From: CBDCWT01 sp965223305
GTDB taxonomy: Bacteria; Planctomycetota; Planctomycetia; Pirellulales; Pirellulaceae
Assembly: GCA_965223305.1 (NCBI GenBank)
Contig: CBDCWT010000073.1
Location: 75,004-139,003 of the forward strand
DNA: 64,000 nt
Reading direction: 5' to 3'
The first letter of the stretch is position 1. Every line of letters begins with the position of its first letter. The notes below the pieces were generated by a model. It was given only the letters and a program-made list of their open reading frames with translations, was not told the DNA's origin and made no database searches. The position numbers and the translations under genes were made by a program. Positions 46,581 to 55,452 of this stretch are shown piece after piece.

Positions 46581-48494
46581 ATGGCAACCACAACCCAAGA
46601 TGGCAACGTATCTTCGAGTTCTCCCGGCGGCACGGCGAGTGGGGTCCTCCGGGGAGGCACTATGATCGTGGCCCTCGTGGCGATACTTGCCCTGGCGGCC
46701 TACGGATCGACCAAGTTTATGGATTTCGGCCCTGACGAAACGGTGGCGGCCATGACGCACACTGTCCAGAAAGGCGACCTGCTGGTGACCGTGACCGAGG
46801 ACGGCAACGTCGAGAGTGCCAGCAACCTAGATATCAAATGCAAGGTGGCCGGTGGCAGCTCGATTTTGTGGATCGTGGAGGACGGGAAAGAAGTCGACGA
46901 AGGAGAGAAGCTGGTCGAGCTGGACCAGTCGAAATTAGAAGACGAAATCAGCGCACAGACGATCACTTACGAAAAAGCCAGATCGGCGTCGATTCAGGCA
47001 GACAAGGACCATGCGGTCGCCGAGATCTCTGTCGAAGAGTACCTCGAGGGGACGTTCAAGAAGGAACAACAAGACGCGGCCGCTCAGATCACCATTGCCG
47101 AGGAGAACCTGCGAAGCGCCAAGAATGCCCTGGAACATTCCCAGCGCATGTTTCGGCGGGGATACATCAGTTCTCTCGAGCTGGAGAGTCAGCAGTTTGC
47201 GGTTCAAAGAGCCCAGTTGGAGTTGGATTCGGCGAATACCGCCAAAGATGTACTCGAGAAGTTTACCAAGGTCAAGACGCTCGAAGATCTGCGCAGTCAG
47301 GTTGAAACCGCCCAAGCCAAGATGGAGTCCGAAAAAGCGGCGTTGCGATTGGAAACGGATCGCTTGCAACGTCTGAAGGCCCAACTCAGTTTCTGTGTGA
47401 TTACAGCGCCCCAAGCTGGCATGGTCGTCTATGCCAATGAGTCGCGCGGCCGATTCGGCAGCCAACAAGGTCCGCAGATCGAAGAAGGCGCCGCGGTGCG
47501 TGAGCGACAGAATATCTTGAAGCTGCCTGACCTCTCGGAGATGCAGGTCAAGGTGACTGTGCACGAAACCAAAGTCGACAGCCTCCAGCGAGGGATGCGA
47601 GCAGTCATCAAGATCCAAGATCAGGAGTATCAGGGCACGGTCACCTCGGTGGCCAACCAGCCGGAGCCAACATCGTTCTTCTCGGCCAGCGTCAAGGAGT
47701 ACGCGACAACCGTCCGGATCGATGGCGAATCGACGGGGCTCAAGCCGGGCATGACGGCCGAGGTCGAGATTTTGATCGACCATCTCCAGGATGTGGTGAC
47801 GTTGCCGGTGGCGGCAATCGTCGAGCAGCGCGGCAAATTCTACGCCTGGGTGCACAGTGCTGCGGGCCCAGAGCGCCGGCCGTTGGTGCTGGGCCTGAGC
47901 GACGACCGGTTTGTGGAAGTCAAGGACGGTGTTGCTGAGGGCGAAGAGGTGCTGATGAACCCCCGCGCGCTGGTTGCCGAAGCACGCGGTGGCGATGAAG
48001 TTGAGGAAGATGTCGACGTCGAGAATAAATTCGGAGCAGCTACCTCCGATGTTCCTGCCGCGGATGCCGGGGCAGAGGGCCCGGGTCGCCGTCGTGGAGC
48101 CGGCGGTCGAGGCGAAGGTGGTCGTGAAGGCGGCCGCGGCAACTGGGGAGGTGGCGGAGAAGGCGGTCGTGGCAACTGGGGTGGTGGCCGCGGCGGCGAA
48201 GGCGGAGCCCGAGGCGGTGGCCGGCAAGAAGGAGCGGGCGGCGGCCGTCCAGAGGGCGGGGGACGTCGTCGATTCAACCTGATGGACAACGACAAGGACG
48301 GCGACGGCAAAGTCAGCAAAGACGAAGTGCCCTCCGGATGGATGCGGGATCGGTTCGACTTCATGGACTCCGACGGCGACGGCTTCATCGACCAGAGTGA
48401 AATGGATGCCCTCCGCGCTCGCCGCGGCGGTGGCGGCGGCGGTGGTGGTGGCCGGGGTGGGTTCGGTGGACCCGGGGGAGGGAGACCCGAGTAA
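46581..48494 (+). CDS. HlyD/MacA-family membrane-fusion protein with C-terminal Gly-rich and EF-hand extension
   Basis: 637 aa. An N-terminal membrane anchor (about 22-45) precedes a lipoyl/barrel-sandwich region, a long coiled coil (about 125-275, with YEKARSASIQADKDHAVAEI and AEENLRSAKNALEHSQRMF), a beta-barrel (MQVKVTVHETKVDSLQRGM) and a membrane-proximal domain. After about residue 480 comes an Arg/Gly-rich stretch, then two EF-hand calcium loops, DNDKDGDGKVSKDE (near 569) and DSDGDGFIDQSE (near 595), and a poly-Gly end. Adaptors normally stop at about 400-450 aa. Links the TolC-type channel to the permease encoded next. Confidence 0.87.
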   Translation: MATTTQDGNVSSSSPGGTASGVLRGGTMIVALVAILALAAYGSTKFMDFGPDETVAAMTHTVQKGDLLVTVTEDGNVESASNLDIKCKVAGGSSILWIVEDGKEVDEGEKLVELDQSKLEDEISAQTITYEKARSASIQADKDHAVAEISVEEYLEGTFKKEQQDAAAQITIAEENLRSAKNALEHSQRMFRRGYISSLELESQQFAVQRAQLELDSANTAKDVLEKFTKVKTLEDLRSQVETAQAKMESEKAALRLETDRLQRLKAQLSFCVITAPQAGMVVYANESRGRFGSQQGPQIEEGAAVRERQNILKLPDLSEMQVKVTVHETKVDSLQRGMRAVIKIQDQEYQGTVTSVANQPEPTSFFSASVKEYATTVRIDGESTGLKPGMTAEVEILIDHLQDVVTLPVAAIVEQRGKFYAWVHSAAGPERRPLVLGLSDDRFVEVKDGVAEGEEVLMNPRALVAEARGGDEVEEDVDVENKFGAATSDVPAADAGAEGPGRRRGAGGRGEGGREGGRGNWGGGGEGGRGNWGGGRGGEGGARGGGRQEGAGGGRPEGGGRRRFNLMDNDKDGDGKVSKDEVPSGWMRDRFDFMDSDGDGFIDQSEMDALRARRGGGGGGGGGRGGFGGPGGGRPE

Positions 48495-48598
48495 CGCCGG
48501 ACATTTCGCGCACGGCAACTCCAAAGCTGAACTAAGCTCCCGCGCTTGTATTGACACATCTGTTTAGACACATCGAGTCCTGAGTACTTGTCTTTCCC

Positions 48599-49928
48599 AT
48601 GTTCAGCCGCCTGATCCAGACAATTCGCCTGGGCATTTTCAGCTTGCTACTGCACAAGCTGCGCTCCGGACTCGCCGTGCTGGGCATTCTCATCGGGATC
48701 ATGGCGGTGATTTGGCTGGTCGCGATGGGCGAAGGGGTGAGCTACCAGGCGCAGCAGCAGATCAAGGATCTCGGTGCTAACAACATCATCGTCATCAGCG
48801 TCAAACCAGCTCAGGAGGGCTCGAACGCCGGGCGAGGGCTCTTCGTCGAGTACGGGCTGTTGCGCGACGACTACCGGCGGATCGTCTCCAACATTCCGGC
48901 GATCGAGCAGGCCGTCCCCATGCGGGAGATTAAGAAAGAAGTCCGCTGCCTCGATCGTACTGTCGAGGCGCGGATTGTCGGCTGCACGCCGGAGTACCTC
49001 GACCTCAACCACTTGACGATCGACCGCGGGCGCTTTCTGACCGATCGGGACGGGAGGCCGACGGACAACGTGGCTGTGTTGGGCGCCGAGACGGCGCAGC
49101 AGCTGTTCCCCTACCAGTCGCCTGTCGGCAGGACGATACAAGTTGATAGTGACTTCTATTCCATCGTGGGGGTCATGCAGTCACGCGATCCGACGGCAGC
49201 CATCGGCGGCAGCCTCGAGTCGCAGGACTATAACCTGGACGTCTACATCCCACTCGAGACGCTGAGACGGCGGATCGGTGACATGATCTTCACCAGCCGT
49301 TCCGGCAGCCGCGAGGGAGAAATCGTCCAGCTCAATCAGATCACGGTCAGCCTGGCCAGCTTGGAACGAGTTGACGAGACATCCGACATCATTCGCACGC
49401 TGATGGAGAAGTACCATCCAAACGGAGATTTCGGCGTCGTCGTCCCCAAAGAGCTGCTCAGACAGGCCGAATTGCTGCGGATGATGTTCAACGTGCTGTT
49501 GGTCTTGATCGCGGGTATCTCGTTGGTTGTGGGGCGGTATCGGCATCATGAACATCATGCTGGCGACAGTCACCGAGCGGACTCGAGAGATTGGCATTCG
49601 TCGCGCCTTGGGTGCGAAGCGCGCCGACATCATCCAGCAGTTCCTGGTTGAAGCCGTGGTGTTGACGGGTGTAGGCGGTGGGTTGGGCGTCGGTTTCGGT
49701 TTTCTCTGTGGGCCGGCAGTCGATTTCGTGCGCCGACGAGCGTTTGATATGTTTCCCACCGCGATGGCAGCTTTGCCGCCGACGATTATGGAGCTCCAGC
49801 CCAGGATCGCTCCCTGGTCGATCGTCGCTTCTTTGGCGATTTCCATTGGGGTCGGCGTGCTGTTTGGGATCTACCCTGCATATCGTGCCGCCTACATGGA
49901 TCCCATTGAAGCTCTGCGGCACGAGTAA
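48599..49928 (+). CDS. MacB/LolC-type ABC transporter permease (one frameshift)
   Basis: About 442 aa once one G is removed from GTGGGGC near 49534. First helix LRSGLAVLGILIGIMAVIWL is followed by a periplasmic MacB-PCD-like domain, then three helices with the FtsX-core signature GGIGIMNIMLATVTERTREI and GIRRALGAKR. The C-terminus YPAYRAAYMDPIEALRHE is standard. No ATPase gene is present in this cluster, so the nucleotide-binding subunit must come from elsewhere. With the two preceding genes it makes a MacAB-TolC-like export system. Confidence 0.85.
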
Positions 49929-49950
49929 AGCCGTTCGCGCTCCGACAAAG

Positions 49951-50044
49951 TAGTAGGCACGCTCCGCGTGGCCGCAACCCGCGGACGGCACACGGAGTGT
50001 GCCTGCTACTAACAAGCGGACGGCACGCGGAGCGTGCCTGCTAC
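49951..50044. repeat. REP-B cluster between convergent genes
   Basis: A truncated GTAGGCACGCTCCGCGTG unit (from about 49953), a full A-T variant (49981-50009) and a full G-C variant (50016-50044). The last provides, on the minus strand, the TAG stop of the next gene (50041-50043). Confidence 0.8.
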
Positions 50045-51438
50045 TTTGCCCCTCGGCGCCTTTCCTCAGCGGGAATCGTGCGCCCGTGAGGGTCCAGATC
50101 GGGGGTCTCTAGTTCGTCCGCCAGGCGAGCGCGCAGTGCCGGGTCCAGATAGTGTTCCACCTGCGCCGCGGTCTGGTGCAGATGGTCCTCCGGCAGCTCG
50201 AAGTGTTTCGCCATGTAGCTTTCCCAGAGGCGGTGCGCCCGGACCAGCTTTTCAGCTTGCAGGCGACCAGAGTCGGTCAAGCGGTAGCCGTCGGGGGTGG
50301 GAATGATGGCACCTGCCCATGCCAAACGTCTCAGCGCGAGGCGCGTCAACAGGCGGCCGGCCGTGGGCGACGCCACCGAGATCGGTGCCGCTCGATCGGA
50401 CTGCTCCTCCGCTCGGTACAGCAATCCCAACACATCTTCCGCCGCGATCCTGAGCCCCAAACGGGTTTGATGGACGAGTCGGCTAAGCACTCCATACTTG
50501 GGGCCAAGTAGCATGGCTGTGGCAAACAGCAGACCGCTGGCTACCGCGATCATTCCTGCCACGCTGGCATCGCTGACATTGGTCCAGCCAACACGGGAAA
50601 AGATGATCGGAGGCAGGGTGATCGCCATGGCGTGTCCCAAGACTGCGGAGAGTGCCGCGAAGCAGAGGCTCAAACGGAGCATCGTGGAGAGTCGATCGGT
50701 GAGCAGATGAGCGGTCGCTGGGGGCACAATCAACATAGCGATGACTAAGATACTCCCGACGGTCTCGAAAGCCGATACGAGTGTCGCGGCTGTGACCGCC
50801 ATCAGCCCGTAGTGCATCGACTGGGAGTTGATGCCGAGCGTTGTTGCCAGTGCACCGTCGAAGGCACTAATCCGTAGTTCCTTGAAGAACAAGGTGACCA
50901 GCAGCAGGTTCACAAGGAGCACAATCAAATTGCTGACCGCAGCCCGCGGAATGTTGGTGCCGGCCACAGTGTCCATCACGACGGTCTCGATCGTGCCATA
51001 CAGCACGCAGTCGGGATCTAGGTGAATGCTGTCCGCCGCGACCCGGATTAACAGCAGACCAGCGGCGAACAGAGTCGTAAAGACGACTCCCAGCGACGCG
51101 CTGGCTTCGACTTTGCCAATCTTCTGCACCGTTTCAGTAAGTGCCGCGGACAGCACTCCGATGATCAGCGCACCGGCGAACATCACGCTGTGCCGCGAAA
51201 CATCGTAGGCCTCCTCTGAGAGCCAGCCGGCGCTGCGGAACCAGTGCGCCAGCAAGAACGCGATCACCACCCCGGGCAACGTCGTGTGACTCAGCGCATC
51301 GCCCATCATGCTCTGCCGGCGCACCAGCAAGAAAACACCGGGGACGGCACACGCCATGGCAGCCAGTGCCGCGGTGGCGACGGTCCAGCTGTCAAGCTCG
51401 TTCCAACCAGAGAGAATATCTAACGCTTCGCGGATCAT
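50041..51438 (-). CDS. Metal ABC transporter permease fused to DtxR-like domain (second permease)
   Basis: 465 aa. The first ~290 residues are an ABC-3 family permease (VRRQSMMGDALSHTTLPGVV; GSILVIAMLIVPPATAHLL). From about 330 a winged helix (LALRRLAWAGAIIPTPDGYR with LTDSG) leads into a DtxR-type metal-binding and dimerisation domain, RAHRLWESYMAKHFELPEDH followed by QVEH, which retains His, Glu and Glu-His ligand positions. Last gene of the importer operon. No free-standing DtxR/MntR is encoded here. The stop codon lies in a REP-B repeat. Confidence 0.87.
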   Translation of the reverse strand: MIREALDILSGWNELDSWTVATAALAAMACAVPGVFLLVRRQSMMGDALSHTTLPGVVIAFLLAHWFRSAGWLSEEAYDVSRHSVMFAGALIIGVLSAALTETVQKIGKVEASASLGVVFTTLFAAGLLLIRVAADSIHLDPDCVLYGTIETVVMDTVAGTNIPRAAVSNLIVLLVNLLLVTLFFKELRISAFDGALATTLGINSQSMHYGLMAVTAATLVSAFETVGSILVIAMLIVPPATAHLLTDRLSTMLRLSLCFAALSAVLGHAMAITLPPIIFSRVGWTNVSDASVAGMIAVASGLLFATAMLLGPKYGVLSRLVHQTRLGLRIAAEDVLGLLYRAEEQSDRAAPISVASPTAGRLLTRLALRRLAWAGAIIPTPDGYRLTDSGRLQAEKLVRAHRLWESYMAKHFELPEDHLHQTAAQVEHYLDPALRARLADELETPDLDPHGRTIPAEERRRGAK

Positions 51439-51447
51439 CGGTCCTGT

Positions 51448-53022
51448 CTACGAAAGAGAATCGGCAACCGGTGAAATCTCGTGTGGGCTGGCGGGCAGCG
51501 CCGCCCGCGGGCGATGTTCTTCCAACAGACGTTCCAACTCGGCGGTGACCTCGGGGCCCAGTTGGTGTTCAATGTCGTCGGCATCCCGATCAACGTGGCT
51601 TGGTGCGATCTCCGCATATTCGATCAAGTAGAGTTCCCAGAGACGGTGGTTGCGAACGAGACGAATTGCTTCGGCGGCGCCGGCGTCTGTGAGCCGATAG
51701 GCGCCGGTACTCTCTCGAACAGCCAGTCCGTCCCGCTGGGCGGCTGCCAGCCAGCGTCGGAGCTCCGCGGGCCGCCAGGCCCGCGCCCCCAACAGCCGCT
51801 GCGGTTGGACTACGTGACGGACCAGCACCTCCGGCGTATTGACCTGTTCGTGCTCGGCTTCGAGATGCTCAAAGAAAGCACGCAGCAAATGGTCGCGGCC
51901 GACGCTGGCTTGCAGGCGGCGTTGGCGCCAGAGGCGGATGAAGAGCCCCCGCTGTCTCCCGCAGAACATACTGAATGTGAACAGCAGCGAGCCCGACAGG
52001 ACGATCACGGCTCCCGCGGCCAACCGCGGAAAAAGGGCACTGGCCAGGACGCCCAACAGTGCCGCCAAGCCGCCTAGCCCAGCCGCGATCGCCGTCATGC
52101 GCATCAAGCGATCCGTCCAAAAGCGAGCGGCAGCCGCGGGAATGACCAACAAGGCGACCGCGAGGAGCATACCCACGCTCTGCAGGGCGATCACCGTCAC
52201 GCCGGTTACCAGAGACATCAGTGTCAGGTCGAGGACAACCACGGGCCAACCTTGAGAACCAGCAAATCGCTCGTCGAAACTCAGCAGTGCGAATTCCTTG
52301 AACAAGAAGCTGAATACGATCACGATCACGGTAGACGCCGCAGCGATTAGCTGCACATCGCGGGCAACCATCGAGGCGGCCTTGCCGAAAATGAACTGCT
52401 CTAGTCCGGCCGCGTTGCCGGTCGGCAGCCTTTGTACGACGGTGATTAGGGCGATGCCCAGCCCAAAAAAAACGCTGAGCACGATTGCCAGCGCCGCGTC
52501 CTCCTTGATCCGGGAGTACCGCAGTATCAGCACCGTGCAGGTAACTCCCAGTAAGCCGGAGCCGAGCGCTCCGCACAACAACGCAGGCAGTGACCGGCCG
52601 CTTCCCGGTGAGAGGGCTTCGAGCACCAAGTAGGCGGTTGCGATGCCCGGCAGAGAGGCATGGCCGATCACGTCTCCGATCAATGACCGTCTTCTCAATA
52701 GCATGAACACGCCGACCATCGCCGCTGCCACGCCCAGCAGCAGCGTGCCCAGCGCCACGATCCGGGTGTTGTAATCGCGCAGCGTCACCACGCGTACCAC
52801 TTGAGACCAAGCCGGCCACTGAAGGCGAACGTCCGCTAGAGATCGATGTGAAGGTGCCTGGCCTGGCCTGCCGGGCTCTGCGCGGACGTCAGTCGCCGGC
52901 AACAAGACCACGGCGCATGAACCAGCGACCAGCAGGAGCATGCTGTGGTAGGCGTGCCTTGGACTGCCGCCCATTCGTCTCCAGCAGCACCTACCAGGTC
53001 GTTGTTTTTGTACGGCTGTCAC
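51448..53022 (-). CDS. Metal ABC transporter permease fused to DtxR-like domain (first permease)
   Basis: 524 aa. A signal-like hydrophobic segment (residues ~25-47) precedes an ABC-3 permease core (LLRRRSLIGDVIGHASLPGI; ALQSVGMLLAVALLVIPAAA). The C-terminal ~130 residues again form a winged helix (ELRRWLAAAQRDGLAVREST) plus DtxR-type domain (RNHRLWELYLIEYAEIAPSH, then DIEHQLG). It is paralogous to the downstream permease, from which it is separated by 9 bp. GTG start at 53022 is uncertain; a later start near 52974 is possible. Confidence 0.85.
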   Translation of the reverse strand: MTAVQKQRPGRCCWRRMGGSPRHAYHSMLLLVAGSCAVVLLPATDVRAEPGRPGQAPSHRSLADVRLQWPAWSQVVRVVTLRDYNTRIVALGTLLLGVAAAMVGVFMLLRRRSLIGDVIGHASLPGIATAYLVLEALSPGSGRSLPALLCGALGSGLLGVTCTVLILRYSRIKEDAALAIVLSVFFGLGIALITVVQRLPTGNAAGLEQFIFGKAASMVARDVQLIAAASTVIVIVFSFLFKEFALLSFDERFAGSQGWPVVVLDLTLMSLVTGVTVIALQSVGMLLAVALLVIPAAAARFWTDRLMRMTAIAAGLGGLAALLGVLASALFPRLAAGAVIVLSGSLLFTFSMFCGRQRGLFIRLWRQRRLQASVGRDHLLRAFFEHLEAEHEQVNTPEVLVRHVVQPQRLLGARAWRPAELRRWLAAAQRDGLAVRESTGAYRLTDAGAAEAIRLVRNHRLWELYLIEYAEIAPSHVDRDADDIEHQLGPEVTAELERLLEEHRPRAALPASPHEISPVADSLS

Positions 53023-53053
53023 GTCTAGGGGCTGTCTTTGCCAATTGGATGGC

Positions 53054-53866
53054 TCACCGGCTCACTTCGTCACCTTGGCTGCCGAGCGTCATACGGTGGC
53101 CGACTTGGTCCAACAACGCCAGTTTGCCGCCATAGGTTTTGCGCAGGTTCTCATGGGTGAAGACATCTTGCGTAGGGCCCGCTGCAACCAATCGCATGTT
53201 GAGCAGCAGCACATGGTCGAAGTACTCGGCGACTGTTTGCAGATCATGGTGTACGACCAGCGCCGTCTTACCCTGAGATCGTAGCTCGCGCAGCAGCACG
53301 ACAATCGCTCGTTCCGTGGCGGCGTCTACCCCCGAGAAGGGCTCGTCCATCAGATAGAGATCGGCTTCTTGCACCAAGGCACGAGCCAGGAAAACACGCT
53401 GTTGTTGCCCTCCCGAAAGCTGGCTGATCTGCCGTTGCACGTAGTCTGCCATGCCGACTCGGTCCAGCGCTTCGATAGCTTTGAGCCGGTATTTCCTCGT
53501 CACCGGGCGGCACCAACCAATCTTGCGGTACAGCCCCATGGCCACGACTTCTAGAGCACTGATAGGAAAGTCCCAGTCGACGCTCTCCCGTTGGGGGACG
53601 TAGCCCACGAGGCCCCGCTGCTGCCGATACGGCTTACCAAAGATAGTGACACGCCCAGATGCTTTGGGGATCAGATCCAAGGCCGCATTGATCAGCGTGC
53701 TCTTGCCGGCCCCATTGGGACCCACGATCGCCACCAGCTCACCGCGGGGTGCATTGTAGTCGATGTCCCAAATCACCGGCCTGCGATGGTAGGCAACGGT
53801 CATGTCGTGAATCGACAGCGGACAGCTCGAGGGGTGTTCGCTGTCGTGTGAGGGCAAGCGGGGCAT
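53054..53866 (-). CDS. Metal ABC transporter ATP-binding protein
   Basis: 270 aa. Walker A GPNGAGKST, Q-loop in YVPQRESVDWDFPISALEVV, signature LSGGQQQRVFLARAL, Walker B LYLMDEPFSGVD and switch His in VVHHDLQTV are all intact. YVPQRESVDWDFP is typical of the Mn/Zn/Fe (MntB, ZnuC, SitB) branch. Gap of 31 bp to the first permease and 10 bp from the binding-protein gene. Confidence 0.93.
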   Translation of the reverse strand: MPRLPSHDSEHPSSCPLSIHDMTVAYHRRPVIWDIDYNAPRGELVAIVGPNGAGKSTLINAALDLIPKASGRVTIFGKPYRQQRGLVGYVPQRESVDWDFPISALEVVAMGLYRKIGWCRPVTRKYRLKAIEALDRVGMADYVQRQISQLSGGQQQRVFLARALVQEADLYLMDEPFSGVDAATERAIVVLLRELRSQGKTALVVHHDLQTVAEYFDHVLLLNMRLVAAGPTQDVFTHENLRKTYGGKLALLDQVGHRMTLGSQGDEVSR

Positions 53867-53876
53867 GGTGGTTCCA

Positions 53877-54869
53877 TCAGGGACTTAGTTTGTCTTGCCA
53901 GCCTCTGGCGGGCGCGTCCCCACCCAAGGCGCGTGTGATCACCGTTGCATTGTGGTCGATCATCCCGATGTAGGTCCCTTCGTAAGAACCAGGGGGGCCC
54001 ATCGCATCGGAGTAGAGCTCGCCACCGGTCTCTACCTGCCAACCTCTGTGCGCCGCTCCTTCGATGATCGCTTCGATGTTCTTGGACGAGACACTCGACT
54101 CGACGAAGATCGCGGTGATCTTGTGATTCACGATAAAGTCGACCAGGCGGTTGATGTCGTCGACGGCGGCCGCCGACTCGGTGCTCAGCCCCTGCACCGA
54201 GCGAACTTCGATGCCGTATGCCCGACCAAAGTAGCCGAATGCGTCATGTGCGGTGATCAGCACACGCTGGTCCGCCGGTATGGTCTGGATCGACTGCCGT
54301 ACGTACTGCTCCAGCGACTGGAGCTGCTCGCGGTAACGTTCGGCGTTCGCCTGGTAGACGGCGGCGCTGCTGGGATCGTAAGTCCCCAGAGTTTCCGCGA
54401 CGAACGCCACACACTCGCTCCACGCGCTGACGTCCATCCAGACATGCGGGTCGAAGTGCCCTTCGAACTCAGGGGGTTCCCGCAGATAGGCTTTATCAAC
54501 ACCTGCAGTGACCGCGTAGACCGGCCGTTTTTCTTTCGACATCTTCGAGAATAGATCGGTCATCTTTCCTTCCAGCATCAACCCGGAGTAAAAGATGACG
54601 TCCGCCTTGGTCAGCCAATCGATGTCTGAGCGACCGGGTTTGTGCATGTGAGGGTCGACCCCAGTTCCCATCAAGCCGACAACGTTGGCCCGGTCCCCTG
54701 CTACCTGGTCGACAATGTCCGTCACCATGCCGCAGGTGGTGACAATGGTGTATTTACCGGTCGGTGCGTTGCCCGCTGCGTTGCCCGGCGCTGTCGCGCG
54801 GCCACCGTTGCAACCGCTGAGTCCTGCCAGACAGCAGGCCAGCCACGCCATTCGCACGGAGTGGTCCAT
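53877..54869 (-). CDS. Metal ABC transporter substrate-binding lipoprotein (Mn/Zn/Fe type)
   Basis: 330 aa. Lipobox LAGLSGC at the N-terminus. Cluster A-I metal-binding protein with likely ligands His (VDPHMHKPG), His (FDPHVWMD), Glu (LSTESAAAV) and Asp (MIDHNATV). The His-His-Glu-Asp set, without a His-rich loop, points to manganese or iron rather than zinc (inference from PsaA/MntC-type proteins). First gene of the four-gene minus-strand importer operon. ATG has GGAGATG ten bases upstream. Confidence 0.9.
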   Translation of the reverse strand: MDHSVRMAWLACCLAGLSGCNGGRATAPGNAAGNAPTGKYTIVTTCGMVTDIVDQVAGDRANVVGLMGTGVDPHMHKPGRSDIDWLTKADVIFYSGLMLEGKMTDLFSKMSKEKRPVYAVTAGVDKAYLREPPEFEGHFDPHVWMDVSAWSECVAFVAETLGTYDPSSAAVYQANAERYREQLQSLEQYVRQSIQTIPADQRVLITAHDAFGYFGRAYGIEVRSVQGLSTESAAAVDDINRLVDFIVNHKITAIFVESSVSSKNIEAIIEGAAHRGWQVETGGELYSDAMGPPGSYEGTYIGMIDHNATVITRALGGDAPARGWQDKLSP

Positions 54870-54929
54870 AGGTTCTGCATCTCCAAGCTAACAGTTTGCG
54901 TTTCCCGCGTAGTCAATTACAGGCTACGA

Positions 54930-54946
54930 TTTTGACTTATCGAAAA
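54930..54946 (-). promoter_or_regulatory. Candidate operator upstream of the metal importer
   Basis: TTTTGACTTATCGAAAA is an imperfect palindrome in the A+T-rich region about 60 bp upstream of the binding-protein gene. Position and form would suit a metalloregulator such as MntR or Fur, but it does not match a consensus I can name. Confidence 0.25.
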
Positions 54947-55009
54947 CACATTTTAGATCATATAAAACCTGAAGAAAAGCCCGATGTTTTCGCCGGACGG
55001 CCGGGTTAG

Positions 55010-55183
55010 CCCGGATTATTCATGAAGATCGTGGCGAGAGGTTGTAAGTACGTTCGTGGCAAGGAAGGCGAGCAATTCTCCCGCAGGCGTATTGAAGCAA
55101 TACGTCGAGGGAGAATTGTGAAGCATGACGAAGCCACGGATGGACTTACGACCTCGCAGCAGATCGCTCATGAATAATTCGGG
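55010..55183. mobile_element. MITE copy 2 (174 bp foldback element)
   Basis: Ends CCCGGATTATTCATGA and TCATGAATAATTCGGG, flanked by TTAG direct repeats (55006-55009 and 55184-55187). Same interior as copy 1 in reverse orientation. The rest of 54870-55452 holds only the promoter side of the importer operon and the leader of the acetyltransferase gene. Confidence 0.92.
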
Positions 55184-55452
55184 TTAGAGGGAATGCTGTC
55201 CGGGTTGGGGGTCCGGGGAGCTGTGACGCCTTGCGGGCATTTTCGCTTGCCGTGTGGCGGGACCGGCCGATAGCAGATCCGGCACGGACCGGTGGGGTGG
55301 AAGGTGAATTGTCGTGAGGCGGGCGGTTTTTGACTACTATTCGGTGCGCCGATAGTATAGGGCTGGGTTTGGCGCAGGGCACGGCTCGGCCTCGACGGCG
55401 ACCGTTTGTCCAGCGGAGGGTCGTTCTCCACGAGAGGGAGCGTCGATGTGCC

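Noticed and set aside
46935..48557. 540-aa open frame on the minus strand
   Set aside because: It is antisense to the HlyD-type adaptor, whose domains are clear; G+C-rich codon bias opens the opposite frame.
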